This document shows, in pieces, positions 16,804 through 25,563 of a stretch of 64,000 nucleotides of DNA. The stretch is from Cohnella baijiui. Its GTDB lineage: Bacteria > Bacillota > Bacilli > Paenibacillales > Paenibacillaceae. The notes below the pieces were generated by a model that saw only the letters and a list, made by a program, of their open reading frames with translations, made no database searches and was not told where the DNA came from. Positions within the stretch are counted from its first letter, which is position 1, and each line of letters starts with the position of its first letter. Location: assembly GCF_020731285.1 (NCBI RefSeq), contig NZ_JAJFOW010000019.1, positions 1 to 64,000 of the forward strand, in the 5' to 3' direction. A program made the translations under genes and the position numbers.

Positions 16804-17838
16804 TTACATGCGGGCGAACTGGCTCAGGAAGCGCAGGTCGTTGTTATAGAAATGACGAATGTCGTCGATGTCGTATTTGAGCAGCGCGATCCGCTCTACG
16901 CCCATGCCGAAGGCGAAGCCGCTCACTTCGCGCGGGTCGTAGCCGCCGTGCTCGAGCACCTTGGGGTGCACCATGCCGCAGCCGAGAATTTCGATCCAGC
17001 CGGTATGCTTGCACATCCGGCAGCCGTGGCCGCCGCACTGCGTGCAGGTCACATCGACTTCGGCGCTCGGCTCGGTGAAAGGGAAGAAGCTCGGACGCAG
17101 CCGGATCTGCACCTGCGGACCGTACATCTGCTGCACGAACTGGAGCAGGGTGCCCTTCAAATCGCTCATCCGGATGTTCGGGCCGACGACCAGCCCTTCG
17201 ATTTGATGGAACATGAACGAATGCGTCGCGTCATCGTCGTCGCGGCGGTACACTTTCCCCGGGCAAATGACCTTCAGCGGCGTCTTGCCGCCTGCGCCCT
17301 GCATGGTGCGGATCTGAACCGGCGACGTATGCGTGCGGAGCAAAATCTCCTCCGTGAGATAGAACGAGTCCTGCATGTCGCGCGCGGGATGGTTTTTCGG
17401 GAGGTTGAGCGCTTCAAAGTTGAAATAGTCCGTCTCGACCTCCGGTCCTTCCGCCACCGTATAGCCCATGCCGAGGAAAATGTCCTCGATCTCCTGCGTC
17501 ACCTTCGTGAGCGGATGGATGCCGCCCGGCGCGGGCGCCTTGCCCGGCAGCGAGACGTCGATCGTTTCCGCGGCGAGCCGGCGCGCCGTGTCGGCCCGTT
17601 CGAATTCCGCCTGCTTGCTTTGAATGACGATTTCGATCGCGGCACGCACCTCGTTGGCCACCTGGCCGATGACCGGGCGCTCCTCCGCGCTGAGTCCGCC
17701 CATGCCACGCAGCACTTCGGTCAGCTGTCCTTTTTTGCCCAGGTAATGCACCCGCAGATCATTCAACCGGCCGGGGTCTGCCACCTCTTGGAGCTGCGCC
17801 AACGCCTCGCTCCGCAACGCTTCCAAACGGTCCTTCAT
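16804..17838 (-). CDS. pheS: Phenylalanine-tRNA ligase alpha subunit
   Basis: The protein has 344 residues from the ATG at 17838 after AAGGAGTGTGGAGC; the longer open frame runs back into the T-box leader. An N-terminal coiled coil (LEALRSEALAQLQEV) precedes the class II synthetase core with motif 2 (HTSPVQIRTM) and motif 3 (GFAFGMGVERIALLKY). It catalyses phenylalanyl-tRNA formation together with PheT. The leader carries a Phe-specific T-box, so expression should rise when uncharged tRNA-Phe accumulates. Confidence 0.97.
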   Translation of the reverse strand: MKDRLEALRSEALAQLQEVADPGRLNDLRVHYLGKKGQLTEVLRGMGGLSAEERPVIGQVANEVRAAIEIVIQSKQAEFERADTARRLAAETIDVSLPGKAPAPGGIHPLTKVTQEIEDIFLGMGYTVAEGPEVETDYFNFEALNLPKNHPARDMQDSFYLTEEILLRTHTSPVQIRTMQGAGGKTPLKVICPGKVYRRDDDDATHSFMFHQIEGLVVGPNIRMSDLKGTLLQFVQQMYGPQVQIRLRPSFFPFTEPSAEVDVTCTQCGGHGCRMCKHTGWIEILGCGMVHPKVLEHGGYDPREVSGFAFGMGVERIALLKYDIDDIRHFYNNDLRFLSQFARM

Positions 17839-17931
17839 GCTCCACACTCCTTCGATTATGCTGCAATGTCGCGCCTTAGCTATCGTGCTCCCCAAAGCCC
17901 GCAACGCGTGCCGGAAAGCCCGAAAGCGACG

Positions 17932-18218
17932 AAAAAAGGCCCTTCCTCCCCGAAAAAGGGACGAAAGGACCGTGGTACCACCCTTATTGGAACGTCGGCA
18001 TCGCGGCAAACCGCGGACGTTCCCACTCGTGCGGCGTAACGGGCCGCTGCCGGTGCTCCCTACTGTGCCGCGCCGGACAGGCGACGGGGTTCAGGAGACT
18101 GCTCCGGAGTGAAATTCGGCAGCCCTGTTCCTAGGAACGCTTGCAGTCGGCGGCGTCCCCTCCCTGCGAGGCAGGTGCTGCGTACTTGTCTCCATCGTTG
18201 CATTTAGAAGCAATAAGT
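17932..18218 (-). promoter_or_regulatory. T-box riboswitch (Phe) with terminator
   Basis: On the minus strand the leader of pheS contains the T-box sequence GGGTGGTACCACGG (complement at about 17972-17985). A terminator follows: GGTCCTTTCGTCCC pairs with GGGGAGGAAGGGCC, then six T residues at 17932-17937. In stem I an AGTA motif is followed further on by GAA-T-TTC-A. The TTC at 18113-18111 is the expected specifier codon for phenylalanine. Uncharged tRNA-Phe would stabilise the antiterminator. Confidence 0.93.
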
Positions 18219-18224
18219 ACTTGT

Positions 18225-18253
18225 ATTATAGGGGATTCCGAACGGGCAATCAA
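18225..18253 (-). promoter_or_regulatory. Sigma-A promoter of the pheST T-box leader
   Basis: The minus strand reads TTGATT, a 17-nt spacer, then TATAAT (complements at 18248-18253 and 18225-18230). The -35 overlaps the last codons of thiD. Transcription should start near 18218. Confidence 0.85.
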
Positions 18254-19185
18254 GTGCGTTTCCGCGCATCGCGGGCGCATGGATCGCGCCAGGCCGCTTG
18301 CCAGAGCGGGCCGTGCCCGCCCCCGAGCGGCGCCGCGCCGGCGATCGCGGCGGTGACGAACTGTTTGGCCGCCCGGCAGGCATCCCCCAGCGGGACGCCG
18401 CGCGCGAGCAAGGCGGCCACAGCGGCAGCCAGCGTGCAGCCGGTGCCGTGCGTGTTCCGCGTCGGCAGCCGGGGCGCCGCGAGCAACTGCGGGGCGGCCG
18501 GGTCCGCCGCGGTGATCAGAATGTCGATGCATTCGTCCCCTTCCGCGTGCCCGCCCTTGAGCAGCACCGCGCGCGGACCGTATGCGAGCAGCGCCCGCGC
18601 GGCGGAGATCCGTTCGTCCAGCGAGCGGATTTCCCCTTCCCGGACGCCGAGCAGCTCGCAAGCCTCCGGCAGATTCGGCGTGACGAGCGCCGCCAAAGGC
18701 AGCAGCAAGTCGCGCTGGGCGGCGTACGCCTCGCCGTCCGCGAGCGCGTCGCCGGAGGTCGCCGCCCGGACCGGATCGACGACGAGCCGGGCGACGCCGT
18801 ACCGGCGGACCGCCGCCGCGATCGTTTCCACGATGTCCGCCGTCGGCAACATGCCGGTCTTGGCGGCGTCGGCGCCGATGTCGGTCAGCACGCTCTCGAG
18901 CTGCGCCGCCACGATGTCCGCCGGAGCGGGAAAGACGCGCTGGACGCCCAGCGTATTCTGGGCGGTCAAGGCCGTCACGACGGTCATGCCGTAAGCCTCC
19001 AGCTCCTGAAACGTCTTGAGGTCGGCTTGAATGCCGGCGCCGCCGCCCGAATCCGACCCGGCAATGGAAAGGACGCGCGGCACGGCGGCGGGCGGAGCGG
19101 CAGATCCAGCAGTGTTAGGCATGGCGGCCGTCATTGCTCTCGGTTGCTCCTGCGACCTCATGTCCGTCATATCGCGCGCGCTCAT
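18250..19185 (-). CDS. thiD: Hydroxymethylpyrimidine (phosphate) kinase ThiD
   Basis: The protein has 311 residues from the ATG at 19185, which overlaps the thiO stop (ATGA) and follows GGAGGGGG. After about 30 Ala-rich residues the ribokinase-like fold begins with SIAGSDSGGGAGIQAD. The anion-hole motif GTGCTLAAAVAALL lies near residue 260. ThiD phosphorylates HMP to HMP-PP for joining to the thiazole. It is the last gene of the TPP-controlled operon. The Ala/Pro-rich N-terminal extension is unusual, and a later start near VPRVLSIAG cannot be ruled out. Confidence 0.93.
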   Translation of the reverse strand: MSARDMTDMRSQEQPRAMTAAMPNTAGSAAPPAAVPRVLSIAGSDSGGGAGIQADLKTFQELEAYGMTVVTALTAQNTLGVQRVFPAPADIVAAQLESVLTDIGADAAKTGMLPTADIVETIAAAVRRYGVARLVVDPVRAATSGDALADGEAYAAQRDLLLPLAALVTPNLPEACELLGVREGEIRSLDERISAARALLAYGPRAVLLKGGHAEGDECIDILITAADPAAPQLLAAPRLPTRNTHGTGCTLAAAVAALLARGVPLGDACRAAKQFVTAAIAGAAPLGGGHGPLWQAAWRDPCARDARKRT

Positions 19186-20336
19186 CCCGGCACCCCCTCC
19201 ACCGTCGCCGTGAAGGACGCGAAGCGGTCCGGCGCGAAAGGCAAGAGCTCGCGCCCGCCCGGCCCGCCGCCCGCGGCGAGCCACCGCCCGACGAGCGCGG
19301 CGGTCGCCGGACTGAGCAGGATGCCGTTGCGGTAGTGCCCGGCGGCCAGAAACAGCCGGGGCGAGAGGGGCACCGGGCCGAGAAGCGGCCATCCGTCCAG
19401 CGTCGCCGGCCTCAGTCCGGCCCAGCTCCGCGTCGGCGCCGCGCCGTGCAGCATCGGCAGCACCCGCTCGCTCCAGCGGACGAGTCGGCCGATGCCCGCT
19501 TCGGTCACGGACCGGTCGAAGCCGGCGTCATCCTCCGAGGCGCCGCAGACGAGCGTGCCGTCCGCCTTGGCCGCCCAATAAGCCTGAGACGAGAAAAGGA
19601 GATGACGGGGCCGGACGGTCGGCGAGTCGTAAGCGCAAATCTGCCCCCGGATCGGATGGATCGGGATGCGGACCCCAAGACGCTCGGCCAAACCGCCGCT
19701 CCAGGCGCCGATGCAGATGACGGCCAGATCCCCCGTATACTCCCCGCCGGACAGGACGGCTCGCACGGCGCCGGTGCCCGGCTCGACGCTCAGCGACAGC
19801 AGCTCGCCCGCCCCGTCGACAAGACGAACGCCGGTGCGGCGGCAAGCCTTCTCCAGCGCGGCGACGAGCTTCGGCGCATGCACGTGCGCCTCGGCGGGGC
19901 TGTACAGGGCGCCAAGCGCTTCCGGCGCGACCGCGGGCTCCAGGGAGCGCAGCGCGGCGTCGTCCACCCACTCGCAGCCGCCGCCGAACGCGCGCTGCCA
20001 AGCCAGCCGTTCCAATAGCGGCTGCCGGTCCGCCCCGTGCATCGCCAGATGCAGACTCCCGGAGCGGACGAATTCCGCCCGCTCGCCGGACGCCTCCTCG
20101 ATCTCGCGCACCCACTCGGGATACATCCCAAGGCTCTCCAAGCACAGCCGGAAAAAGTCGTCCGGCCCTTCCCCGTTCTCGGAGAACGGCGCGAGCATGC
20201 CAGCCGCAGCGCCGGACGCCTGGCCTCCGATCGCGCCTCGCTCCAGCAACGTGACGGCGAAGCCCCGCCGGGCGGCTTCCCAGGCGCATGACAGGCCGAC
20301 GATCCCGCCGCCAACGATCAGCACGGCCATCTTCAT
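19182..20336 (-). CDS. thiO: Glycine oxidase ThiO
   Basis: This 384-residue FAD-dependent amine oxidase has the dinucleotide-binding motif VLIVGGGIVGLSCAWEAA at its start. The C-terminal motif GHYRNGILLSPATA is typical of ThiO. It oxidises glycine to the imine needed for thiazole synthesis by ThiG. The ATG at 20336 overlaps the thiG stop as ATGA, and its own stop overlaps thiD in the same way, so three genes are translationally linked. Using ThiO rather than ThiH implies an oxygen-dependent thiazole pathway. Confidence 0.93.
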   Translation of the reverse strand: MKMAVLIVGGGIVGLSCAWEAARRGFAVTLLERGAIGGQASGAAAGMLAPFSENGEGPDDFFRLCLESLGMYPEWVREIEEASGERAEFVRSGSLHLAMHGADRQPLLERLAWQRAFGGGCEWVDDAALRSLEPAVAPEALGALYSPAEAHVHAPKLVAALEKACRRTGVRLVDGAGELLSLSVEPGTGAVRAVLSGGEYTGDLAVICIGAWSGGLAERLGVRIPIHPIRGQICAYDSPTVRPRHLLFSSQAYWAAKADGTLVCGASEDDAGFDRSVTEAGIGRLVRWSERVLPMLHGAAPTRSWAGLRPATLDGWPLLGPVPLSPRLFLAAGHYRNGILLSPATAALVGRWLAAGGGPGGRELLPFAPDRFASFTATVEGVPG

Positions 20337-21175
20337 CGTGCCCCTCCGCGGGAAGCGCCGGCTGGCGCGTTCCCGCTTCGGGGTTCCGCCGCCGCAAACA
20401 GTCTTCCCTCCGGCTCGCTGCTGGCGGTGGCATAACGCTTTTTCGGGATGCGGCCGGCAAGCCTGGACAGGCGCCCGGCTTCGATCGCGAGGCGCATCGC
20501 CTCCGCCATGGCGACCGGATCCCGGGCGCGGGCCACCGGCGTATTGACGAGAATGCCGTCCGCCCCGAGCTCCATCGCTTGGGCCGCGTCTGCGGCCGAG
20601 CCGAGTCCCGCGTCGACGATGACGGGCACCCGCGCTTCCTCCGCGATCCAGCCCAGGTTGTACGGATTCAGAATGCCGAGTCCCGTTCCGATCGGAGAGC
20701 CGCCGGGCATGACCGCCGCCGCACCTGCCTCCTCCAGGCGTTTGCACAGCATCGGATCGTCCGACGTATACGGCAGCACGACGAAGCCCTCGGCGGCGAG
20801 CCGCTCGGTCGCCCGAAGCGTCTCCAGGGGATCCGGCAGGAGCGAGCGGGGATGGGCGCTGATCTCCACCTTCACCCAGTCGCCGAGACCCGCCGCCCGC
20901 GCAAGCCGCGCGATGCGGACCGCTTCGTCCGCGTCGGCGGCGCCGGAAGTATTGGGCAAATAGACGAGTTCCCGGTCCGAGAAATGCTGCAATACGGTAT
21001 CCTCTGCGACGCCGTCCAGATTCACCCGCCGAATGGCGAAGGTGACGACGTGCGCGCCGGACGCCGCCAGCGCCTGTCGCATCACGACCGGGCTCGGATA
21101 CCTCCCCGTCCCGAGAAACAGCCGCGATCGCAGCGTCGTGCCGCCGATGACGAGCCCGTTCGTTGATCTGTCCAT
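20333..21175 (-). CDS. thiG: Thiazole synthase ThiG
   Basis: This 280-residue TIM barrel has the Schiff-base lysine in WVKVEIS. The phosphate-binding parts are VIVDAGLGSAADAAQAMELGADGILVN (split here as VIVDAGLGSA and MELGADG). ThiG condenses deoxyxylulose phosphate, dehydroglycine and ThiS-thiocarboxylate to the thiazole phosphate. About 25 residues beyond the usual end (SSEPEGRLFAAAEPRSG...) are low-complexity. It starts 5 nt after the thiE-thiS fusion and overlaps thiO by 4 nt. Confidence 0.94.
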   Translation of the reverse strand: MDRSTNGLVIGGTTLRSRLFLGTGRYPSPVVMRQALAASGAHVVTFAIRRVNLDGVAEDTVLQHFSDRELVYLPNTSGAADADEAVRIARLARAAGLGDWVKVEISAHPRSLLPDPLETLRATERLAAEGFVVLPYTSDDPMLCKRLEEAGAAAVMPGGSPIGTGLGILNPYNLGWIAEEARVPVIVDAGLGSAADAAQAMELGADGILVNTPVARARDPVAMAEAMRLAIEAGRLSRLAGRIPKKRYATASSEPEGRLFAAAEPRSGNAPAGASRGGAR

Positions 21176-21180
21176 GCCGT

Positions 21181-22044
21181 TCAGCCTCCCCCCACGAAAT
21201 GCACGAATTCGATGCGGTCATCTTCGCGGACCGGCACCTCGGACCAGCCTGCCCGCGGCACGACCTCTCCGTTGCGCTCGGCCACGACCCGCCGGTCGGC
21301 GAGCCGGTATTCGGCCGCCAGCTCGAGCAGCGTGCCGGCGTTCGTCACGCCTTCCCGGCCGTTGACGATCAGCCGGACGCCGCCGGAAGCCGGCATGCCG
21401 GAAGGCGATTCAAACTCCCAGCGCTCGATGTAGCCGCGCAGGCGCCGCGCCGCCTCCTCGGGATCCGGGCTTCCCACGATCGCCGATACGGCGCAAAGCC
21501 TCCTTGCTCCGGCGGCCAGCACATCCTCGGCGTTGCCGGGCTGGATGCCGCCGATGGCGAAAAACGGGATCCGGACCGCTCTCGCCGCTTCCGAAACATA
21601 GGATAGTGTCACGGCCGCGCGCTCCGGCTTCGTCCCTGTCGGATAGACCGGCCCCACGCCGATGTAGTCCGCGCCGGCGCGCTCCGCGGCGACCGCCTGC
21701 GGCAGCGCGTGCGTCGAAACGCCGACGATCCGGTCCGGTCCTAGCATCCGCCGGGCGGCTTCTACAGGCAGGTCTTCCTGCCCCAAATGCACGCCGTCGG
21801 CTTCCGCGGCCAACGCGATGTCGGGGTGATCGTTCACGATGAACAGCGCGCCGAGCCGCCTCGTGAGCTCGCGCAGCGCCTCGGCTTTGCGCAGCAGCTC
21901 CCGCTTCGGCGCCTCTTTGTCGCGCAGCTGCACGATGTCCGCCCCGCCGCGGATGGCGGCTTCCATCACCTCCAGCAGTCCCCGGCCGGGGTGGTATTGT
22001 TCCCCGGACACGACGTACAGTTTGCATTCGCGGATGTTACGCAT
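21181..22044 (-). CDS. ThiE-ThiS fusion: thiamine phosphate synthase plus sulfur carrier
   Basis: This is a single 287-residue frame. Residues 1 to about 210 are ThiE: KLYVVSGEQ, ADIVQLRDKEA, VNDHPDIALAAEADGVHLGQ, YIGVGPVYPTGTK, AIGGIQPGNA. A short linker (ESPSGMPASGG) leads to about 65 residues of ThiS ending in FVHFVGGG, so the Gly-Gly tail that ThiF adenylates is free. No stop and no ribosome binding site separate the parts. I chose the ATG at 22044, about 8 nt from GGAGG; an ATG at 22050 lies too close. It overlaps thiF by 8 nt. ThiE joins HMP-PP with thiazole phosphate, and ThiS carries sulfur to ThiG. Confidence 0.88.
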   Translation of the reverse strand: MRNIRECKLYVVSGEQYHPGRGLLEVMEAAIRGGADIVQLRDKEAPKRELLRKAEALRELTRRLGALFIVNDHPDIALAAEADGVHLGQEDLPVEAARRMLGPDRIVGVSTHALPQAVAAERAGADYIGVGPVYPTGTKPERAAVTLSYVSEAARAVRIPFFAIGGIQPGNAEDVLAAGARRLCAVSAIVGSPDPEEAARRLRGYIERWEFESPSGMPASGGVRLIVNGREGVTNAGTLLELAAEYRLADRRVVAERNGEVVPRAGWSEVPVREDDRIEFVHFVGGG

Positions 22045-23194
22045 CCCCATTCCCTCCTTCTGTCTTCCCGACGCCGGCACTTGTCTCCGCAGGGACAGGG
22101 CAGCCTTCTTCCGGGTCGGCCAAGTAGCGCCTGCACGCCTCGATCGCGCGGCCCGCGTCCGCTTCGGCGCCCTGCACCAGCACGCGGCCGTCGGCGAACG
22201 CCGTGAGCCGGATCTCCTCCGGCGCGAGCGCCCGCACGAGAAACGCGTTCGACGCCAGGATGCGACAGCCCCTGCGCCGCAGCGTCTCCCCCAGCTCGCC
22301 GGGCGAAAGCGGCCGCCCGGTCGTCACCTGGATCGTATCCCGTCCGCACAGGACGACGGCCTCCAGCGGCGCGATCCCGGCAGGATCGTCGCCGCACGCG
22401 CGCTCGCGTTCGACCGGGTCGGTGACAGCCCCCGCTTCCCGTCCGCAGAACGGACAGCCCGCGCGCCCCGCCGGCATGCGCGACTCCCGCACGGCGAACG
22501 TCCAAACGTCCGCCGTCAGCCAGGAGCGGCGCAGCGCTTCCCCGTTGCCGGACAGCCACTTGAGCGCCTCCGCGGCCTGCAGCGCCGCCACGAACGCGAC
22601 CGCGGGATAGATCACGCCCGCCGTCTCGCAGTTTCGCTCGGACTCGGGCGCCTCTTCCCCGCCCAGCAGGCAGCGGAAGCATGCGGTCCGGCCCGGAACG
22701 AACGCCGCGCTGGCGCCTTCGGACCCGCTCACGCCGCCGTACAGGAGGGGCACGCCCTGCCGGAAGCAGGCGTCGCTCAGCGCCAGCCGGCACGCGGCAT
22801 TGTCGGTGCCGTCAAGCGCGAGGTCCACCCCGGCGACGAGCGCGCCGGCGTTAAGCGCGGTGACGTCCGCCACGTGCGCCTCCACGCGGACGCTCCCGTT
22901 GATGCGCCGCAGCTTGGCGGCCGCGGCGACGGCTTTCGGTAGCGCCTGCCGGGCGTCCTCCTCGTCGAACAGCGCTTGCCGCTGCAGATTGCTCGGCTCG
23001 ACGTAGTCGCGATCGACGAGGCGCACTTCGCCCGCGCCCGCGCGCACCATCTGCTCGGCGAGCGCGGCGCCGAGCGCGCCCACGCCGACGATCAGCACGC
23101 GTGAGGCCGCGAGTCGCGCCTGACCGGCAATCCCGATCGGCGCGAACCGCGTCTGCCGCGCGTAACGCGCAAGCCCCGGCGCCGCTTCAGACAT
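22037..23194 (-). CDS. thiF: ThiF/MoeB-family adenylyltransferase
   Basis: This 385-residue E1-like protein has the ATP-binding VLIVGVGALGAALAEQM, the arginine-containing RQALFDEEDA and the catalytic aspartate region DGTDNAACR. Zinc cysteine pairs are CFRC and CPFC. About 110 residues follow the E1 core, including TFAVRESR and a ThiS-like beta-grasp stretch near the end (IQVTTGRPLSPGELG). It adenylates the C-terminus of the ThiS domain. It starts inside the end of thiC (8-nt overlap), and its end overlaps the thiE-thiS start. Confidence 0.9.
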   Translation of the reverse strand: MSEAAPGLARYARQTRFAPIGIAGQARLAASRVLIVGVGALGAALAEQMVRAGAGEVRLVDRDYVEPSNLQRQALFDEEDARQALPKAVAAAAKLRRINGSVRVEAHVADVTALNAGALVAGVDLALDGTDNAACRLALSDACFRQGVPLLYGGVSGSEGASAAFVPGRTACFRCLLGGEEAPESERNCETAGVIYPAVAFVAALQAAEALKWLSGNGEALRRSWLTADVWTFAVRESRMPAGRAGCPFCGREAGAVTDPVERERACGDDPAGIAPLEAVVLCGRDTIQVTTGRPLSPGELGETLRRRGCRILASNAFLVRALAPEEIRLTAFADGRVLVQGAEADAGRAIEACRRYLADPEEGCPVPAETSAGVGKTEGGNGDA

Positions 23195-24950
23195 AGATCC
23201 GGCTCCCTCCCGCCTTGAACGCTTCCGCCTGGTCCCGCATGCCGTCCTCGATCGCTTCCGCCGTTTCCAGCCCCCGTGCGGCCGCGTATTCGCGGATGTC
23301 CTGCGTAATCCGCATGCTGCAGAACTTGGGCCCGCACATCGAGCAAAAGTGGGCGGACTTGGCCGCGTCCGCCGGAAGCGTCTCGTCGTGGTAGCTCATC
23401 GCCCGCTCGGGGTCGAGCGACAGGCGGAACTGATCGCGCCAGCGGAACTCGAAGCGCGCCTTCGACAAGGCGTCGTCCCGCAAGCGGGCCCGCGGATGCC
23501 CTTTGGCCAGGTCGGCCGCGTGCGCCGCGATCTTGTAGGCGATGACGCCGTCCTTGACGTCCTCCTTGTTCGGCAAGCCAAGATGCTCCTTCGGCGTGAC
23601 GTAGCAGAGCATCGCCGTTCCGAACCAGCCGATCATCGCCGCCCCGATTGCGGACGTGATGTGGTCGTAGCCGGGCGCGATGTCCGTCGTCAGCGGACCT
23701 AGCGTGTAAAACGGCGCCTCCTTGCAAACTTCCGCCTGACGATCGACGTTTTCCTTGATCAGATGCATCGGGACGTGGCCCGGACCTTCGATCATCACCT
23801 GAACGTCGTGCCGCCAGGCGATCTCCGTCAGCTCGCCGAGCGTCTCGAGCTCCGCGAACTGAGCGGCGTCGTTGGCGTCGGCGATCGAGCCGGGACGCAG
23901 TCCGTCTCCCAGGGAGAACGTCACGTCGTAGGCTTTCATGATCTCGCAGATTTCCTCGAAGTGCGTATACAGGAAATTCTCCCGGTGATGCGCGAGGCAC
24001 CAGGCCGCCATGATCGACCCGCCGCGGGAAACGATCCCGGTGACGCGGCTTGCGGTGAGCGGGATATAGCGCAAAAGGACGCCCGCATGGATCGTAAAGT
24101 AGTCGACGCCCTGTTCGGCCTGTTCGATCAGCGTGTCGCGGAACAGCTCCCAGGTCAGGTCCTCCGCCCGGCCGCCCGCCTTTTCGAGCGCTTGGTAGAT
24201 CGGCACCGTGCCGACGGGCACCGGCGCGTTGCGGACGATCCACTCCCGCGTCGTATGGATGTTTTTCCCGGTCGACAGGTCCATGATGGTGTCCGCGCCC
24301 CAACGCGTCGCCCACGTCATCTTCTCGACCTCCTCCTCGATCGAGGAGGCGACGGCGGAGTTGCCGATGTTCGCGTTGATCTTCACGTGAAAGGCGCGGC
24401 CGATGATCATCGGCTCGCTCTCCGGGTGGTTGACGTTGGCGGGAATGACGGCCCTTCCTGCGGCCACCTCGTCGCGGACGAATTCGGGCCGCATCCCTTC
24501 CCGCGCCGCGATAAAGTCCATCTCGGGCGTCACGAGACCTTGGCGCGCATAGTGAAGCTGCGTCACGTTGCGGCCGGCGCCCGCCCGCAGCGGCGCGCGC
24601 AGCAGTCCCGGATAGCGCTCCTCGCCGCGGCGGGCCTCGCTCTCCTCGGTCGCAAAGCCGTTGTCCTCGGGTTTGACGCGCCGGCCGTCGTACCGCTCCG
24701 TGTCGCCCCGCGCCTCGATCCATTCGGCCCGCAGCGCCGGCAAGCCCCGGCGGACGTCGGCCTCGTAGCTTTCGTCCGTGTAAGGACCGCTCGAATCGTA
24801 TACCCGCACCGGCTCGTTCGGCGACGGCGTCCCGTCCCGCCCGCGGCTGTCCGCGAGCGCGATTTCCCGCATCGGCACCCTTACGCCCGGCTGCGTCCCG
24901 GGGACGTACACTTTCCGGCTCCCCGGCAGCGGATGAGTCCAGATCGACAT
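23187..24950 (-). CDS. thiC: Phosphomethylpyrimidine synthase ThiC
   Basis: This 587-residue enzyme rearranges aminoimidazole ribotide to HMP-phosphate using SAM and a 4Fe-4S cluster. The cluster motif CSMCGPKFCSM (C-x2-C-x4-C) lies near the C-terminus. Family blocks such as ANIGNSAVASSIEEEVEKM and GPGHVPMH are intact. The ATG at 24950 follows AAGGAGGTTTTTTTC. It is first in the operon and lies about 475 nt downstream of a TPP riboswitch and its terminator. Length and conserved blocks are normal. Confidence 0.97.
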   Translation of the reverse strand: MSIWTHPLPGSRKVYVPGTQPGVRVPMREIALADSRGRDGTPSPNEPVRVYDSSGPYTDESYEADVRRGLPALRAEWIEARGDTERYDGRRVKPEDNGFATEESEARRGEERYPGLLRAPLRAGAGRNVTQLHYARQGLVTPEMDFIAAREGMRPEFVRDEVAAGRAVIPANVNHPESEPMIIGRAFHVKINANIGNSAVASSIEEEVEKMTWATRWGADTIMDLSTGKNIHTTREWIVRNAPVPVGTVPIYQALEKAGGRAEDLTWELFRDTLIEQAEQGVDYFTIHAGVLLRYIPLTASRVTGIVSRGGSIMAAWCLAHHRENFLYTHFEEICEIMKAYDVTFSLGDGLRPGSIADANDAAQFAELETLGELTEIAWRHDVQVMIEGPGHVPMHLIKENVDRQAEVCKEAPFYTLGPLTTDIAPGYDHITSAIGAAMIGWFGTAMLCYVTPKEHLGLPNKEDVKDGVIAYKIAAHAADLAKGHPRARLRDDALSKARFEFRWRDQFRLSLDPERAMSYHDETLPADAAKSAHFCSMCGPKFCSMRITQDIREYAAARGLETAEAIEDGMRDQAEAFKAGGSRIYV

Positions 24951-24965
24951 GAAAAAAACCTCCTT

Positions 24966-24984
24966 GGAATTCGACTCGAATTCC
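24966..24984 (-). promoter_or_regulatory. Perfect palindrome abutting the thiC ribosome binding site
   Basis: GGAATTCGAGTCGAATTCC forms a 7-9 bp hairpin that ends one base before AAGGAGG of thiC. It could modulate ribosome access or protect a processed 5' end. This is inference from position alone. Confidence 0.6.
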
Positions 24985-25257
24985 GCTAGGAGGCCGGATG
25001 AGAGAGATGCCGATTGGGAGAAAGAGGTCCGCCGGAGGCGGCTTCGCGCGCGGCGTCAAGGCCGGGCGAAGACGGTCCGAACGGCGGCGGCGACCATCGG
25101 GGAGGCGGCGAGACGCCGGTCTTCCGAGAGATTGCCTGACCGTGCGATGACGACGAACGACTGCGCGGGACGGCCCGTTTCGGCTCCCCCGCCGCCCGAA
25201 AGGCGCGGAAGAGCTTCGCCGTCTTTGTTCGCATGCGCGGCGGCGCCGCGCAAAGCC

Positions 25258-25284
25258 AAAAAAGCCGCCCCGTCAAGGAGCGGC
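25258..25284 (-). terminator. Attenuator terminator of the TPP riboswitch
   Basis: On the minus strand GCCGCTCC pairs with GGGGCGGC and is followed by TTTTTT, about 140 nt after the TPP aptamer. It is the likely transcriptional off-state. A further ~300 nt of leader (24951-25257) without a convincing gene separates it from thiC. Confidence 0.8.
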
Positions 25285-25423
25285 CCAACGCGTGTCGTCG
25301 ATGGGCGCCGCGGCATGGAGTCCGTGCGGGACGCACTCTGCGAGAGAGATGCCGTCCGCACGCGAACGTCGGACGCCCGAAGGCGTACCGCAGCCGCTAG
25401 CGCCGCCAATGGCGCACATGTGG

Positions 25424-25514
25424 TCCACTTTCCTACGCTGGCATGACCCAGATCAGGTTCAAAGGGACCAAGGCGGTACGCCTTATCTCAGCCCTCACGG
25501 GCGCCCCTAGTGGA
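25424..25514 (-). promoter_or_regulatory. TPP riboswitch (THI box)
   Basis: On the minus strand the aptamer shows the conserved elements in order: CTAGGGGCGCCC, GGGCTGAGATAAG, CCCTTTGAACCTGATCTGGG, TCATGCCAGCGTAGG and AAGTGG. Thiamine pyrophosphate binding should reduce expression of thiC and the genes behind it. Confidence 0.97.
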
Positions 25515-25526
25515 ATTCTTGGTTAC

Positions 25527-25555
25527 AATGTACACGCTTCGCCGTGCCGTGTCAA
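25527..25555 (-). promoter_or_regulatory. Sigma-A promoter of the thiamine operon
   Basis: The minus strand reads TTGACA, 17 nt, then TACATT (complements at 25550-25555 and 25527-25532), just upstream of the THI box. The -35 is only 8 bp from the ycnI stop codon. Confidence 0.85.
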
Positions 25556-25563
25556 TCCCGAAC

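Noticed and set aside
21181..21420. Separate thiS gene with an internal ATG
   Set aside because: The internal ATG (MPASGG) has no Shine-Dalgarno and the frame from thiE is uninterrupted.
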